Shown in pieces: positions 1 through 6,218 of a DNA stretch of 13,764 nt. Origin of the DNA: SYIM01 sp964581825. Its GTDB lineage: Bacteria; Pseudomonadota; Gammaproteobacteria; Burkholderiales; Burkholderiaceae_E. Numbering within the stretch: the stretch's first letter is position 1; every line of letters starts with the position of its first letter. The position numbers were made by a program, and so were the translations under genes. Below the pieces are notes generated by a model that was not told the origin of the DNA, did no database searches, and worked only from the letters and a program-made list of their open reading frames with translations. Location: positions 1 to 13,764 of the forward strand of contig CAZORB010000116.1 of the NCBI GenBank assembly GCA_964581825.1, written 5' to 3'.

Positions 1-1188
1 AGAAAGAAAATGGTTTCCAACGCGCCAAAAACCAGCAGAGCCGGCAATAGCAGCAGCCTGGTGCGGGACTGCCGCCGCTTGAGCAGGACAGTGACACCGA
101 GAAGTAGCGTGCCGATCAGCAGATCGCCCGAGACGGCAAGACCATAGGCGGCCGCCAGTTCACTCGAGCTGCGAAACCCCAGAACGAGCAACACCACAGC
201 CACCAGCAGCATCCAGTTCACCACCGGAATATAAATTTGCCCGCGAGAGGTCTCGGACGTGTAGTGCACCCGGAGCCTCGGCAGGTAGTTGAGTCGAGAT
301 GCCTGCTGCGTCACCGAGAATGCGCCAGAAATAGTGGCCTGCGCTGCAATTACTGTGGCACACGTTGCCAGGATGATCAGCGGCAGGAGTAGTGGCTCAG
401 GGGCGAGCAGATAAAAGGGGTTGCGGACCGCTTCCGGATTTCGAAGTACCAGGGCGCCCTGGCCGAAGTAGTTCAGCATCAGGCAGGGAAACACCAGCGC
501 AAACCAACCGATGCGAATCGGCCGGCGGCCGAAATGCCCCAGGTCGGCGTACATCGCCTCGGCGCCGGTCAGGGTCAGAAACACGGCGCCCAGCAATATC
601 AGCGTCAGGCCTGGACGCTCGATTGCGAAGCGAATCGCATGGGCCGGATTGATGGCGGCAAGAATTTCCGGGGTTTCAATAATGCTGTTGATACCTAATG
701 CCACGGCGTTGAATCAAAAACAGGCTGGTCAGGATCACCAACGCGATCGGCACGATCAGCCGTTCGGTTGCCGGGGCTGCGATCGCAATGCCTTCCACAG
801 CCGAGAGCACCGAAATGGCTGGGGTGATGATCGCGTCTCCGTAAAACAATGACGCAGCCAGAATGCCGAGTGCAGAGACCGCCCAGGTAAGCGCCGGGCG
901 CGATCGGGTGAGGGCGAGAGCGTTGGACAGAAGCGCCAGAGCGCCGCCTTCGCCGCGGTAATCGAAGCGCAGCATCACCACCACATATTTGAGCGACACA
1001 ATAATCGTGACGGCCCAGAACATCATTGACAGGATGGCGTAGACGCTGCCCTGGAGGCTTATGCCAGCTTCATGCGCGGCGATCGCTTCTTTGAACGCGT
1101 ATAACGGACTGGTACCGATATCGCCGAAGACGACGCCGAGCGAAGCGATAACGAGCGCGGGCATGCGCTGCGAGGACGAGGCACTCAT
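1..1188 (-). pseudogene. kup: Kup potassium uptake permease, frameshifted by an internal deletion; 3' end outside window
   Basis: Kup/HAK/KUP proteins are inner-membrane K+/H+ symporters. The first 163 residues read as a normal Kup: GDIGTSPLY at 22-30, FYGDAIITP around 115-123, then IQRRG at 159-163. After that this frame runs into a stop at 676-678. The family sequence resumes in another frame from about position 705 (LGINSIIETPEIL, then EAMYADLGHFG, LNYFGQGALVL, GQIYIPVVNWML) and stays open to base 1. Compared with Kup as I remember it, about 19-21 residues between IQRRG and LGINS are missing, with a change of frame, so this looks like a real deletion of about 60 bp near 697-709. No clear Shine-Dalgarno precedes the ATG at 1188, but the start agrees with the family. 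An assembly error is the main alternative. The C-terminal cytoplasmic part lies outside the window. Confidence 0.88.
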
Positions 1189-1240
1189 AGAGGACGGGAT
1201 TGTATATTGCGCCGCAGCAAACCGGGTTGACGAGAGTGCG

Positions 1241-2023
1241 CTATCGACGCGCGTGGCGGTCGCGATAGGCGACCAGTCGCTGTTGGAGACCCGGGCGAGC
1301 AGCTGATCGAACCAGCGCGGCGAGGTCGCAGTCGGCGCTCACCTGGCTCGCAGGTTGGGTGGCCTGCTTCAGCGCGGCGTAGGTGAGCCGGTCTACGGCC
1401 AGTGCGGCAGGTTGCCATGCGCTACGGATGTGGGTAACCAACGACGTGGCCTCTGTGAGGTCTTGCGCCCTTGCCGTATCCAGTTCGTTGGCCAGCAGCT
1501 GACTGGCGAGACCAGTCTCGAGCGCCAGCGCTGAGCTGATCGTTGACCCCTCCGACACCCACTGCAACGCGCGGGTCGCGCCCACCAGCAGGCTGAGGCG
1601 ACGTGATCCCAACACAATACCGAACCCGGCGCCGGGAAAACGAAGACTGCTATCGACGGTTAAGACGCGCTGGTCACAGGCCACCCAGAGGTCCGCGCCG
1701 GCGCCTATCGCCCTGCCTTGCGCGAGGGCCACTGTGCGAAGCGGGGCGCGCCACACGAGATCGAGTAGCGTTTCAATGCGAACAAACCGATGCAGCAGGT
1801 CCGCATCGGTGCACTGATCGATTCCCTCGAGATCGAAGCCCGTGCAGAAGTGTCGGCCTGCACCCACAAACACCACGGTGTGGACTGCTTCGCTGTCGAT
1901 GCAGGTCTGAGTCGCATCAATGAGGCTTTCCACCAGAGATGCCGACAGCGAATTGCCGCGGGCGGGTCGGTTCAACACAATCCAACCCACCGAATCCACT
2001 ATTTCAAGGCTGATCTCGGCCAT
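1241..2023 (-). CDS. Enoyl-CoA hydratase/isomerase (crotonase) family protein lacking both catalytic glutamates
   Basis: A 260-residue crotonase-fold protein of normal family length. The two oxyanion-hole segments are visible: HFCTGFDLE at 58-66 and GRAIGAGADLWVACD at 103-117. In rat enoyl-CoA hydratase the two catalytic residues are Glu144 (GGGCEL) and Glu164 (QPEI). Here the aligned residues are Asp111 (GAGADL) and Gly131 (FPGAGFG), so ordinary hydratase chemistry is unlikely. It may be an isomerase, hydrolase, lyase or decarboxylase-like member, or bind acyl-CoA without hydration; the sequence does not say which. The ATG lies 29 bp after the stop of the thiol dioxygenase gene and only a weak SD-like AAGGG precedes it, so it is probably the distal gene of the mmgE-dioxygenase operon. 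The family call is firm; the substrate is unknown. Confidence 0.88.
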   Translation of the reverse strand: MAEISLEIVDSVGWIVLNRPARGNSLSASLVESLIDATQTCIDSEAVHTVVFVGAGRHFCTGFDLEGIDQCTDADLLHRFVRIETLLDLVWRAPLRTVALAQGRAIGAGADLWVACDQRVLTVDSSLRFPGAGFGIVLGSRRLSLLVGATRALQWVSEGSTISSALALETGLASQLLANELDTARAQDLTEATSLVTHIRSAWQPAALAVDRLTYAALKQATQPASQVSADCDLAALVRSAARPGLQQRLVAYRDRHARR

Positions 2024-2052
2024 CGGTGTCGGCCCTTAGATGCGCTTTGGGT

Positions 2053-2688
2053 TCAACGGGCGGCTGCGCGAACAGCCGCAGACCGATCCCACAGATTGGG
2101 CAACAATGCCGACGAGTACCCAGAAATAAAGTCCAGCACCTGGCCACTGACGGGGTCGATGCGGTGCCGACGAATTGAGCCGATATTGCCGCCGTACACG
2201 TGGATGCTGATCGAGTTCTGGTCTTCGAGCGGGTTGCGAACTTGATGCCAGTCGCCAACCGTAGGCGAGACGGCTTCTATCATTCCCTGCTTCAGGCGGT
2301 GTTCGATCGATGCGGCGCGCACACGGTCCGGGCCGTCGGGGGCGTACTCGCAACACATTTCCTCGCCCTTCAGGATGCCGACCAGTCCCCAGACCGTATG
2401 GTTATGCACAGGGGTGGTTGCACCGGGGCCCCACACAAAGCTGACGACCGAAAACCGCTCGAGTGGATCGCAGTACAACAGGTATTGCCGATAGGTGCCT
2501 GGTTCCGCTTGAGCGAACTCGTGCGGAAGCCAGCCGCTGTCCCCAAGAAGTGTCGCGAGCAGGGGGCGTGCGTGGGCAAGCAGCTCACGCTCGGAATCGG
2601 TGCGCGCAACCAGTCGCGTCATGTCGGCAACAAACTCGCGCAGCGGACGAATCGCATCAGTCGAGTGGTGGGGGACAGCGTCGTGCAT
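2053..2688 (-). CDS. Cysteine dioxygenase-family cupin, Gln-type (probable 3-mercaptopropionate dioxygenase)
   Basis: A mononuclear non-haem iron thiol dioxygenase of the cupin fold, adding O2 to a thiol to give a sulfinate. With the ATG at 2688 it has 211 residues. The iron ligands are His95 and His97 (PVHNHTVWG) and His148 (DWHQV). The Ser161-His163-Tyr165 triad (SISIHVY) matches in spacing the triad of Azotobacter 3-mercaptopropionate dioxygenase. Gln68 (YRQYLL) stands where mammalian cysteine dioxygenase has the carboxylate-binding Arg60 (YTRN). Such Gln-type enzymes prefer 3-mercaptopropionate. I chose 2688 because GAGGA sits 8 nt upstream; an in-frame ATG at 2703 would add five residues but has no visible SD. 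It lies between mmgE/prpD (about 60 bp away) and a crotonase gene, which suggests catabolism of an organosulfur acid. Family certain; substrate inferred. Confidence 0.9.
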   Translation of the reverse strand: MHDAVPHHSTDAIRPLREFVADMTRLVARTDSERELLAHARPLLATLLGDSGWLPHEFAQAEPGTYRQYLLYCDPLERFSVVSFVWGPGATTPVHNHTVWGLVGILKGEEMCCEYAPDGPDRVRAASIEHRLKQGMIEAVSPTVGDWHQVRNPLEDQNSISIHVYGGNIGSIRRHRIDPVSGQVLDFISGYSSALLPNLWDRSAAVRAAAR

Positions 2689-2751
2689 GGGGTCAATCCT
2701 CATGGCTGGTCGGGCAGCGTCATACCGGCCCAGAGGAAGCAGTTTAGCGGC

Positions 2752-4089
2752 TCAGGGGACCAGGAGTTGCCAGAGCCGCGCGAACCGAACTGTCCCCGGG
2801 CTGTCAGTCAGTTCGCGCGCGAACTGATGCGCCTGCTGCGCCCCGACCGTTTCGGTGCTGTAGCGAACGAATTTCTCGGCAACTCGCTCAGGCGACATGG
2901 GGCGTGAAGGACTGCCATCAAGCTCGTCAATAGCCTCGGTGAAACGGTCAGAGCCTGCCTGCACCGCCAGTTCGGCTGCACGTTGGCCATCTGCCCCGAG
3001 CGCTTCGACCGGCTCAATGGTCACCAGACTTTCGAGCCTTCGCAATTCGGCATCGTTGAGCCGGTCGCCTCGAAATAGATCGGGGTCCATGGCGCCGAAT
3101 CGCAACCCCGCCGCCACGCCGAGCGATAAGCTGAACTGAGCGGTAATAGGGGCTTGAGGGTCGCGGTTTCCCGCATAGATAGACGCCTCGGGATAGATCC
3201 GGAGGTGGGCGCCTGTGATGCGGTCGGAGCGGCCGCCAAGCCTGGCGCGGATACGCATCGCCGCTTCCAGACCGTAGTGAGCGTGACGAACGCCGGCGTG
3301 GGGTTTGAAATAGGATTCGAGGATCATCCAGCGGGTGGGCTCAGGGGCGGGCCGGCCGTCTGGGCGAGCATGGTCACGCGCGTAGTCGAGCAGCGCCTGA
3401 TCGGGCGCAGTGATCCCTGCGGCCGATGCAATGGCCGACTGAAGCCCGAGTGTTGCCGCGTGGGCAGGGTAGGTGTTGCGCGCATCATCGCCGGTTCGGA
3501 TCGGCAGATAAAGGCTGGTGGGCAATTGGCATGCGGCAATCGATACAGCATTCCACTGTGCTGCTGGCGTGAGCCCCATGAGGTGCGCAGCGCCTGCAGC
3601 CGCGCCCACAGCAGGCCAGTTACCGTCTACATGCATGCCTGGGGCGATTCGTAACCAACCGCCCGCCCGCGCACCGACTTCATAGCCTGTGATCAGCGAG
3701 TGCAGCAACTGGTCTAGGGTGGCCTCGCGCTGCAGCGCTACCGGCATCAGCGCCGCGATGAGCGCCAGCGCGGGCCGCCCATGCGCGTAGGGTAGGCCCT
3801 CGCAGCCTTCGTCCCATGCGCTCGCCATGGCAGCCACGCTGGCTGCCGCTGTACTCGACAAGCAGGGGCCTGCAGGGAAGCGGAAGGCTCCCGGGTCAAT
3901 CGTGCCGAGAAGCTGTTCGAACTGGCGTACTGGCGGCGCCGTTCGACCCGACAGCACACAGCCAAGCGTATCCAGCAAAAGGTGTCTGGCCTTCGCTGTG
4001 ACGTGGGCAGGTACCTGCTTGGGTTTGCTCAGCCGCTGTAGGACCTCAGACAGCGCCTGGTGATGGGCGCTGTCGAGCGGAGCAACCAA
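2752..4089 (-). CDS. MmgE/PrpD family protein
   Basis: A 445-residue cytoplasmic protein of full family length, in the fold of 2-methylcitrate dehydratase PrpD, cis-aconitate decarboxylase and Bacillus MmgE. Visible landmarks are the N-terminal helical part (HLLLDTLGCVLSG at 36-48), ALALIAALMPVAL near 107-119, TGYEVGAR at 134-141, and the family segment KPHAGVRHAH at 262-271, which corresponds to the KPYACCRHTH type motif. The C-terminal domain has QAPITAQFSLSLGVAAGLRFG at 312-332. The start is a TTG at 4089, the only plausible start after an upstream in-frame stop, with a weak GTAAG in front. It lies 4 bp after the stop of a 33-residue peptide gene, so translational coupling is likely. Many family members of unknown substrate occur in betaproteobacteria, so I do not call it prpD. 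With the thiol dioxygenase and crotonase it forms one operon. Confidence 0.88.
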   Translation of the reverse strand: MVAPLDSAHHQALSEVLQRLSKPKQVPAHVTAKARHLLLDTLGCVLSGRTAPPVRQFEQLLGTIDPGAFRFPAGPCLSSTAAASVAAMASAWDEGCEGLPYAHGRPALALIAALMPVALQREATLDQLLHSLITGYEVGARAGGWLRIAPGMHVDGNWPAVGAAAGAAHLMGLTPAAQWNAVSIAACQLPTSLYLPIRTGDDARNTYPAHAATLGLQSAIASAAGITAPDQALLDYARDHARPDGRPAPEPTRWMILESYFKPHAGVRHAHYGLEAAMRIRARLGGRSDRITGAHLRIYPEASIYAGNRDPQAPITAQFSLSLGVAAGLRFGAMDPDLFRGDRLNDAELRRLESLVTIEPVEALGADGQRAAELAVQAGSDRFTEAIDELDGSPSRPMSPERVAEKFVRYSTETVGAQQAHQFARELTDSPGTVRFARLWQLLVP

Positions 4090-4093
4090 TCGC

Positions 4094-4195
4094 TTACTTC
4101 TTGCGCAGCTTGTCGAGGCGCGACCGGTTCATCCAGTTCGCGACGGTGAACACGCAAAACACCACAAACAGAATCACTGCGAGCGCTTCGTTCAA
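4094..4195 (-). CDS. Unrecognised 33-residue single-span membrane peptide next to pucC
   Basis: A small gene with a TTG start at 4195, ending in TAA. Its best support is the Shine-Dalgarno GGAGAG, 7 nt before the TTG, together with the composition of the product. It starts LNEALAVILFVVF, continues hydrophobic to about residue 19, then has W21 and a strongly basic tail NRSRLDKLRKK. That is one transmembrane helix with a predicted cytoplasmic C-terminus by the positive-inside rule. It lies 102 bp after the pucC stop, with a weak candidate terminator between, and 4 bp before the mmgE TTG. I do not recognise the family. By position and size it could be an accessory LH2 peptide (some puc operons encode extra small or gamma subunits), an assembly helper, or a leader peptide controlling mmgE translation. 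Coding status is likely but not proven. Confidence 0.6.
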   Translation of the reverse strand: MNEALAVILFVVFCVFTVANWMNRSRLDKLRKK

Positions 4196-4255
4196 GGCAG
4201 CTCTCCGAGGAGGAATTGTGAAGCGAATGATCGCACCAGCGCGAACTTCGGCGAT

Positions 4256-4290
4256 AAAAAACCCCTGACTTTGCTCGATCGGAGCTGGGG
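4256..4290 (-). terminator. Weak candidate rho-independent terminator after pucC
   Basis: On the minus strand, just after the pucC stop, CCCC-A-GCTC-CGATC-GAGC is followed by AAAGTCA, GGGG and then six T. An inner 4-bp stem GCTC/GAGC and an outer CCCC/GGGG pair are separated by an uneven internal loop, so the structure is imperfect, but the T tract is clear. A perfect palindrome GGCAGCTGCC (4289-4298) overlaps the stop codon. If it works, it would part pucBAC from the small peptide and mmgE; partial read-through is equally possible. Confidence 0.35.
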
Positions 4291-4297
4291 CAGCTGC

Positions 4298-5686
4298 CTA
4301 GTTAGCGCGGGAGCCGCTGGCAGCGGTTCGACCCAGGAGAGGGGGGAGTAGGGCGAGGACGCACACGAGCATGGCCAGCTCCAACCCATAGACGCTCAGA
4401 TAGCCTGCGAGACTGCCGCTCGTCGCTGCCACCAGATCGCGAATCAGACCGCCCGCAGCCATGGCAAGGCCCGCCGCAGTGGCCTGAACCGCCCCCCAGG
4501 CGCCGAGCGCGAGGCCCTCTTGCCCAGCCGTCGCGCGATTCATGGTGGACGTCAGCGTACCGTGCCCGAACAGTCCGCCACCTACTCCGATCAGCAGAAT
4601 GCCCGTGCTGAACAATGCTGCTGACTGGAACGGCGCAGCTGCCATGACACAGACAAAGGCGGGTAGTCCGACGAAAGCGCCCAGGCCGGCAATGCGCATA
4701 GGATCCGCGCCGCGTGTAAGGACGCGCGATGCATAGCCGAATCCAATCAGCCCACCCAGCGCAAGGGTTGCGGTCAGACTGGTGGTTGCCGATACGCTGA
4801 GGCCGAGAATTTCACCGCCATAGGGTTCAATCAATACGTCTTCCATCGCGAAGGCCATGGTTCCGAGCCCGATCAGCCAGAGCCTTCTTAACGCCTGATC
4901 GCCACTGCGAAACATGCGCCAGGCCTCTGTAAAACTTGGGTCGGGAACCCCAGGGCGAGGCTTGCGATGACGGCTTCTTGCCTCCTGCTTCCACATGGCG
5001 ACCGTATTCAAGACGAGTGTCAGGACCGCGGTGCCCTGGATGACCTGGATGAGTCGCCCTGGCGTGTAGTCGGTGAGCAACTCACCAAATACGAATGCGC
5101 TTACCAGCATGCCTAACAACAGCATGACGTACATCAACCCCACCACCTTGGGGTACGACTCGACGGGTGCCTGATCGGTTGCGAGCGCAAGACCCACTGT
5201 TTGAGTGGTGTGAATGCCAGCGCCCACCAGAAGAAAGGCAAAGCCCGCTGCGAGGTGACCGACCCAGGCCGGCGCGTCAGCTGATTGGCCTGCCCCGGCG
5301 AGCACCAGCAGCGCAAACGGCATGATGGCGAAGCCGCCAAATTGCAATAACGTGCCCATCCACAGGTAGGGTACGCGGCGCCATCCAAGTTCGGAGCGGT
5401 GATGGTCGGAACGAAAGCCGATGAGCGCTCTAAAGGGTGCGGCGAGAAGCGGTAGGGCGAACATGACCGAGACGAGTCCAGCCGGGACGCCCATCTCGAC
5501 GATCATGACTCGGTTCAGGGTGCCAATCAGCATGACCAGCGCCATGCCAACGGATACTTGAAACAAAGACAGGCGCAACAGCCTCGGCAGAGGAAGGTCT
5601 GGGCTAGCTGCGTCAGCGAACGGCAGGAAACGCGTTCCCAGCGAGGCCAGATAGGCCGCTCGTCGGGATGGGGTGTCGCGGTTCAT
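4298..5686 (-). CDS. pucC: PucC-type light-harvesting complex assembly transporter (MFS, BCD family)
   Basis: A 462-residue, roughly 12-span inner-membrane protein of the PucC/LhaA (bacteriochlorophyll delivery) branch of the major facilitator superfamily. PucC is needed for assembly of the LH2 antenna, probably by bringing pigment or peptide together in the membrane. Diagnostic stretches are FLPFADAA (20-27), LFQVSVGMALVMLIGTLNRV (40-59), APFRALIGFRSD (82-93) with the loop HHRSELGWRRVPYLWMG, and EDVLIEPYGGEILGLSV in the second half. It follows pucA by 52 bp and so belongs to the puc operon; LhaA, the LH1 paralogue, is usually beside puf genes, so pucC is the better name. The ATG at 5686 has no Shine-Dalgarno: the upstream bases are the foot of an 11-bp hairpin (5698-5723). 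This suggests lower or conditional translation compared with pucBA. Confidence 0.94.
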   Translation of the reverse strand: MNRDTPSRRAAYLASLGTRFLPFADAASPDLPLPRLLRLSLFQVSVGMALVMLIGTLNRVMIVEMGVPAGLVSVMFALPLLAAPFRALIGFRSDHHRSELGWRRVPYLWMGTLLQFGGFAIMPFALLVLAGAGQSADAPAWVGHLAAGFAFLLVGAGIHTTQTVGLALATDQAPVESYPKVVGLMYVMLLLGMLVSAFVFGELLTDYTPGRLIQVIQGTAVLTLVLNTVAMWKQEARSRHRKPRPGVPDPSFTEAWRMFRSGDQALRRLWLIGLGTMAFAMEDVLIEPYGGEILGLSVSATTSLTATLALGGLIGFGYASRVLTRGADPMRIAGLGAFVGLPAFVCVMAAAPFQSAALFSTGILLIGVGGGLFGHGTLTSTMNRATAGQEGLALGAWGAVQATAAGLAMAAGGLIRDLVAATSGSLAGYLSVYGLELAMLVCVLALLPPLLGRTAASGSRAN

Positions 5687-5697
5687 CTTGTGGCGGC

Positions 5698-5723
5698 GGG
5701 TCGGCGCCGTGAGGCACCGACCC
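5698..5723 (-). promoter_or_regulatory. Intercistronic hairpin between pucA and pucC
   Basis: On the minus (sense) strand GGGTCGGTGCC, loop TCAC, then GGCGCCGACCC form an 11-bp stem. The single non-Watson-Crick pair becomes G-U in this RNA but C-A on the opposite strand, so the structure fits the puc transcript specifically. There is no T tract, so it is not a classical terminator. A stem here would protect the pucBA segment from 3' decay and give more antenna peptide than PucC, as described for puc and puf messages. It ends 11 nt before the pucC ATG and could also limit ribosome access. Confidence 0.7.
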
Positions 5724-5738
5724 GGGCTGGTCAGAGAC

Positions 5739-5918
5739 CTACGACTTGGCGGGAGCCGTCGCGGCAGGCTTAGCCTTGCCGTTCAGGAAATCCTTAACCC
5801 AGGTCGTGTTCGTCGTGATCGCGAGATGCACGCAGAACGAGCCGATAGCGACAGCGGAGAGGAAGATCGGGATGCCCACCGAGGGCTTCACGACGCACCA
5901 CATTTTTCCGTAGATCAT
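5739..5918 (-). CDS. pucA: LH2 antenna alpha peptide, with the Phe44-Leu45 signature of B800-820 (LH3) complexes
   Basis: A 59-residue single-span peptide that binds bacteriochlorophyll and carotenoid in the peripheral antenna ring. It starts MIYGKMW (alpha-Met1 ligates B800), continues VVKPSVGIP, and has the B850-type ligand His31 in the span (CVHLAI). NTTWVKDFLNG follows, and the tail is Ala/Pro/Lys-rich. In Rhodoblastus acidophilus numbering, which aligns here without gaps, residues 44-45 are Tyr-Trp in B800-850 but Phe-Leu in B800-820. Here they are Phe44-Leu45. Residues 2-3 are Ile-Tyr instead of the common Asn-Gln, and Cys29 lies two residues before the ligand His; both are unusual. A strong SD (AAGGAGAG) precedes the ATG at 5918, 12 bp after the pucB stop. 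The identity is secure; the spectral class is inferred. Confidence 0.95.
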   Translation of the reverse strand: MIYGKMWCVVKPSVGIPIFLSAVAIGSFCVHLAITTNTTWVKDFLNGKAKPAATAPAKS

Positions 5919-5930
5919 GAGGCTCTCCTT

Positions 5931-6083
5931 TTACTTGAGCCAGGGCGAATAGAGGTAAGCCAGCAGGTGAGCCAGGGCGGCGATCATGCCGAAGATCTGC
6001 GTTCCCTGAATCAGGTGCCTGTGGATTTCCTCTGACTCGGCCTCGGTCAAGCCCGTCGGCCAGACTTTGTCTTTGTCAGACAT
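5931..6083 (-). CDS. pucB: LH2 antenna beta peptide
   Basis: A 50-residue LH2 beta peptide, first gene of the puc operon. It begins MSDKDKVWPTGLT, followed by the conserved EAESEEIH. The single span has AALAHLLAYLYSPWL, where His39 ligates the long-wavelength bacteriochlorophyll (His30 of R. acidophilus beta) and His21 matches beta-His12. Gln29 (GTQIFG) replaces the usual Arg (GTRVF; Arg20 in R. acidophilus) that hydrogen-bonds the B800 acetyl group. An in-frame ATG at 6155 would add 24 residues of non-antenna sequence. I chose 6083 because AAGGGAG lies just upstream and the product then has normal length. Expression is driven by the promoter at 6191-6218, leaving a leader of about 100 nt. 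Confidence 0.96.
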   Translation of the reverse strand: MSDKDKVWPTGLTEAESEEIHRHLIQGTQIFGMIAALAHLLAYLYSPWLK

Positions 6084-6126
6084 TATGTTGCTCCCTTGCA
6101 AGGTACAGCTAAGTGCACTGCGGAAC

Positions 6127-6142
6127 CCGCACCGAAATGCGG
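6127..6142 (-). promoter_or_regulatory. Small hairpin in the pucB 5' leader
   Basis: On the sense strand CCGCA, loop TTTCGG, TGCGG make a 5-bp stem in the leader of about 100 nt between the predicted puc start site and the pucB ribosome binding site. It may stabilise the 5' end of the message. It is short and could be chance in GC-rich DNA. Confidence 0.3.
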
Positions 6143-6186
6143 AGCCTGATTGCAACAGGTTTGTCCATCCTGCTGGACTCGCCTGG

Positions 6187-6204
6187 TGTCATTGTACGTT
6201 GACA
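6187..6204. promoter_or_regulatory. PpsR/CrtJ-type operator 1 (over the puc -10)
   Basis: TGTCATTGTACGTTGACA is a full match to the PpsR/CrtJ consensus TGT-N12-ACA, with extended palindromic arms TGTCA/TGACA. PpsR (CrtJ) is the aerobic repressor of photosynthesis genes in purple bacteria. This copy covers the predicted -10 of the puc promoter. Its partner site starts 8 bp away. Confidence 0.8.
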
Positions 6205-6218
6205 TAGACAAATGTCAA
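6191..6218 (-). promoter_or_regulatory. Sigma70-type puc promoter
   Basis: On the minus strand a perfect -35 TTGACA (6213-6218), a 16-bp spacer and a -10 TACAAT (6191-6196, five of six bases) point towards pucB. Transcription should start near 6184, giving a leader of about 100 nt. Both hexamers lie inside predicted PpsR/CrtJ sites, so the expected mode is repression by occlusion of RNA polymerase in air. Confidence 0.72.

Noticed and set aside
2200..2907. A 235-residue plus-strand open frame
   Set aside because: It lies opposite the thiol dioxygenase and mmgE ends, has low-complexity Arg-rich composition and no recognisable domain; a shadow of the GC-rich coding strand.
3154..3654. A 166-residue plus-strand open frame
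   Set aside because: Antisense to conserved MmgE/PrpD motifs, with no family features of its own.
2752..4089. Naming the MmgE/PrpD gene prpD (2-methylcitrate dehydratase)
   Set aside because: No prpB, prpC or acnD neighbours are present, and the family has many members with other or unknown substrates.
6084..6155. Longer pucB start at 6155
   Set aside because: It would add 24 residues foreign to LH2 beta peptides; the SD and family length favour 6083.
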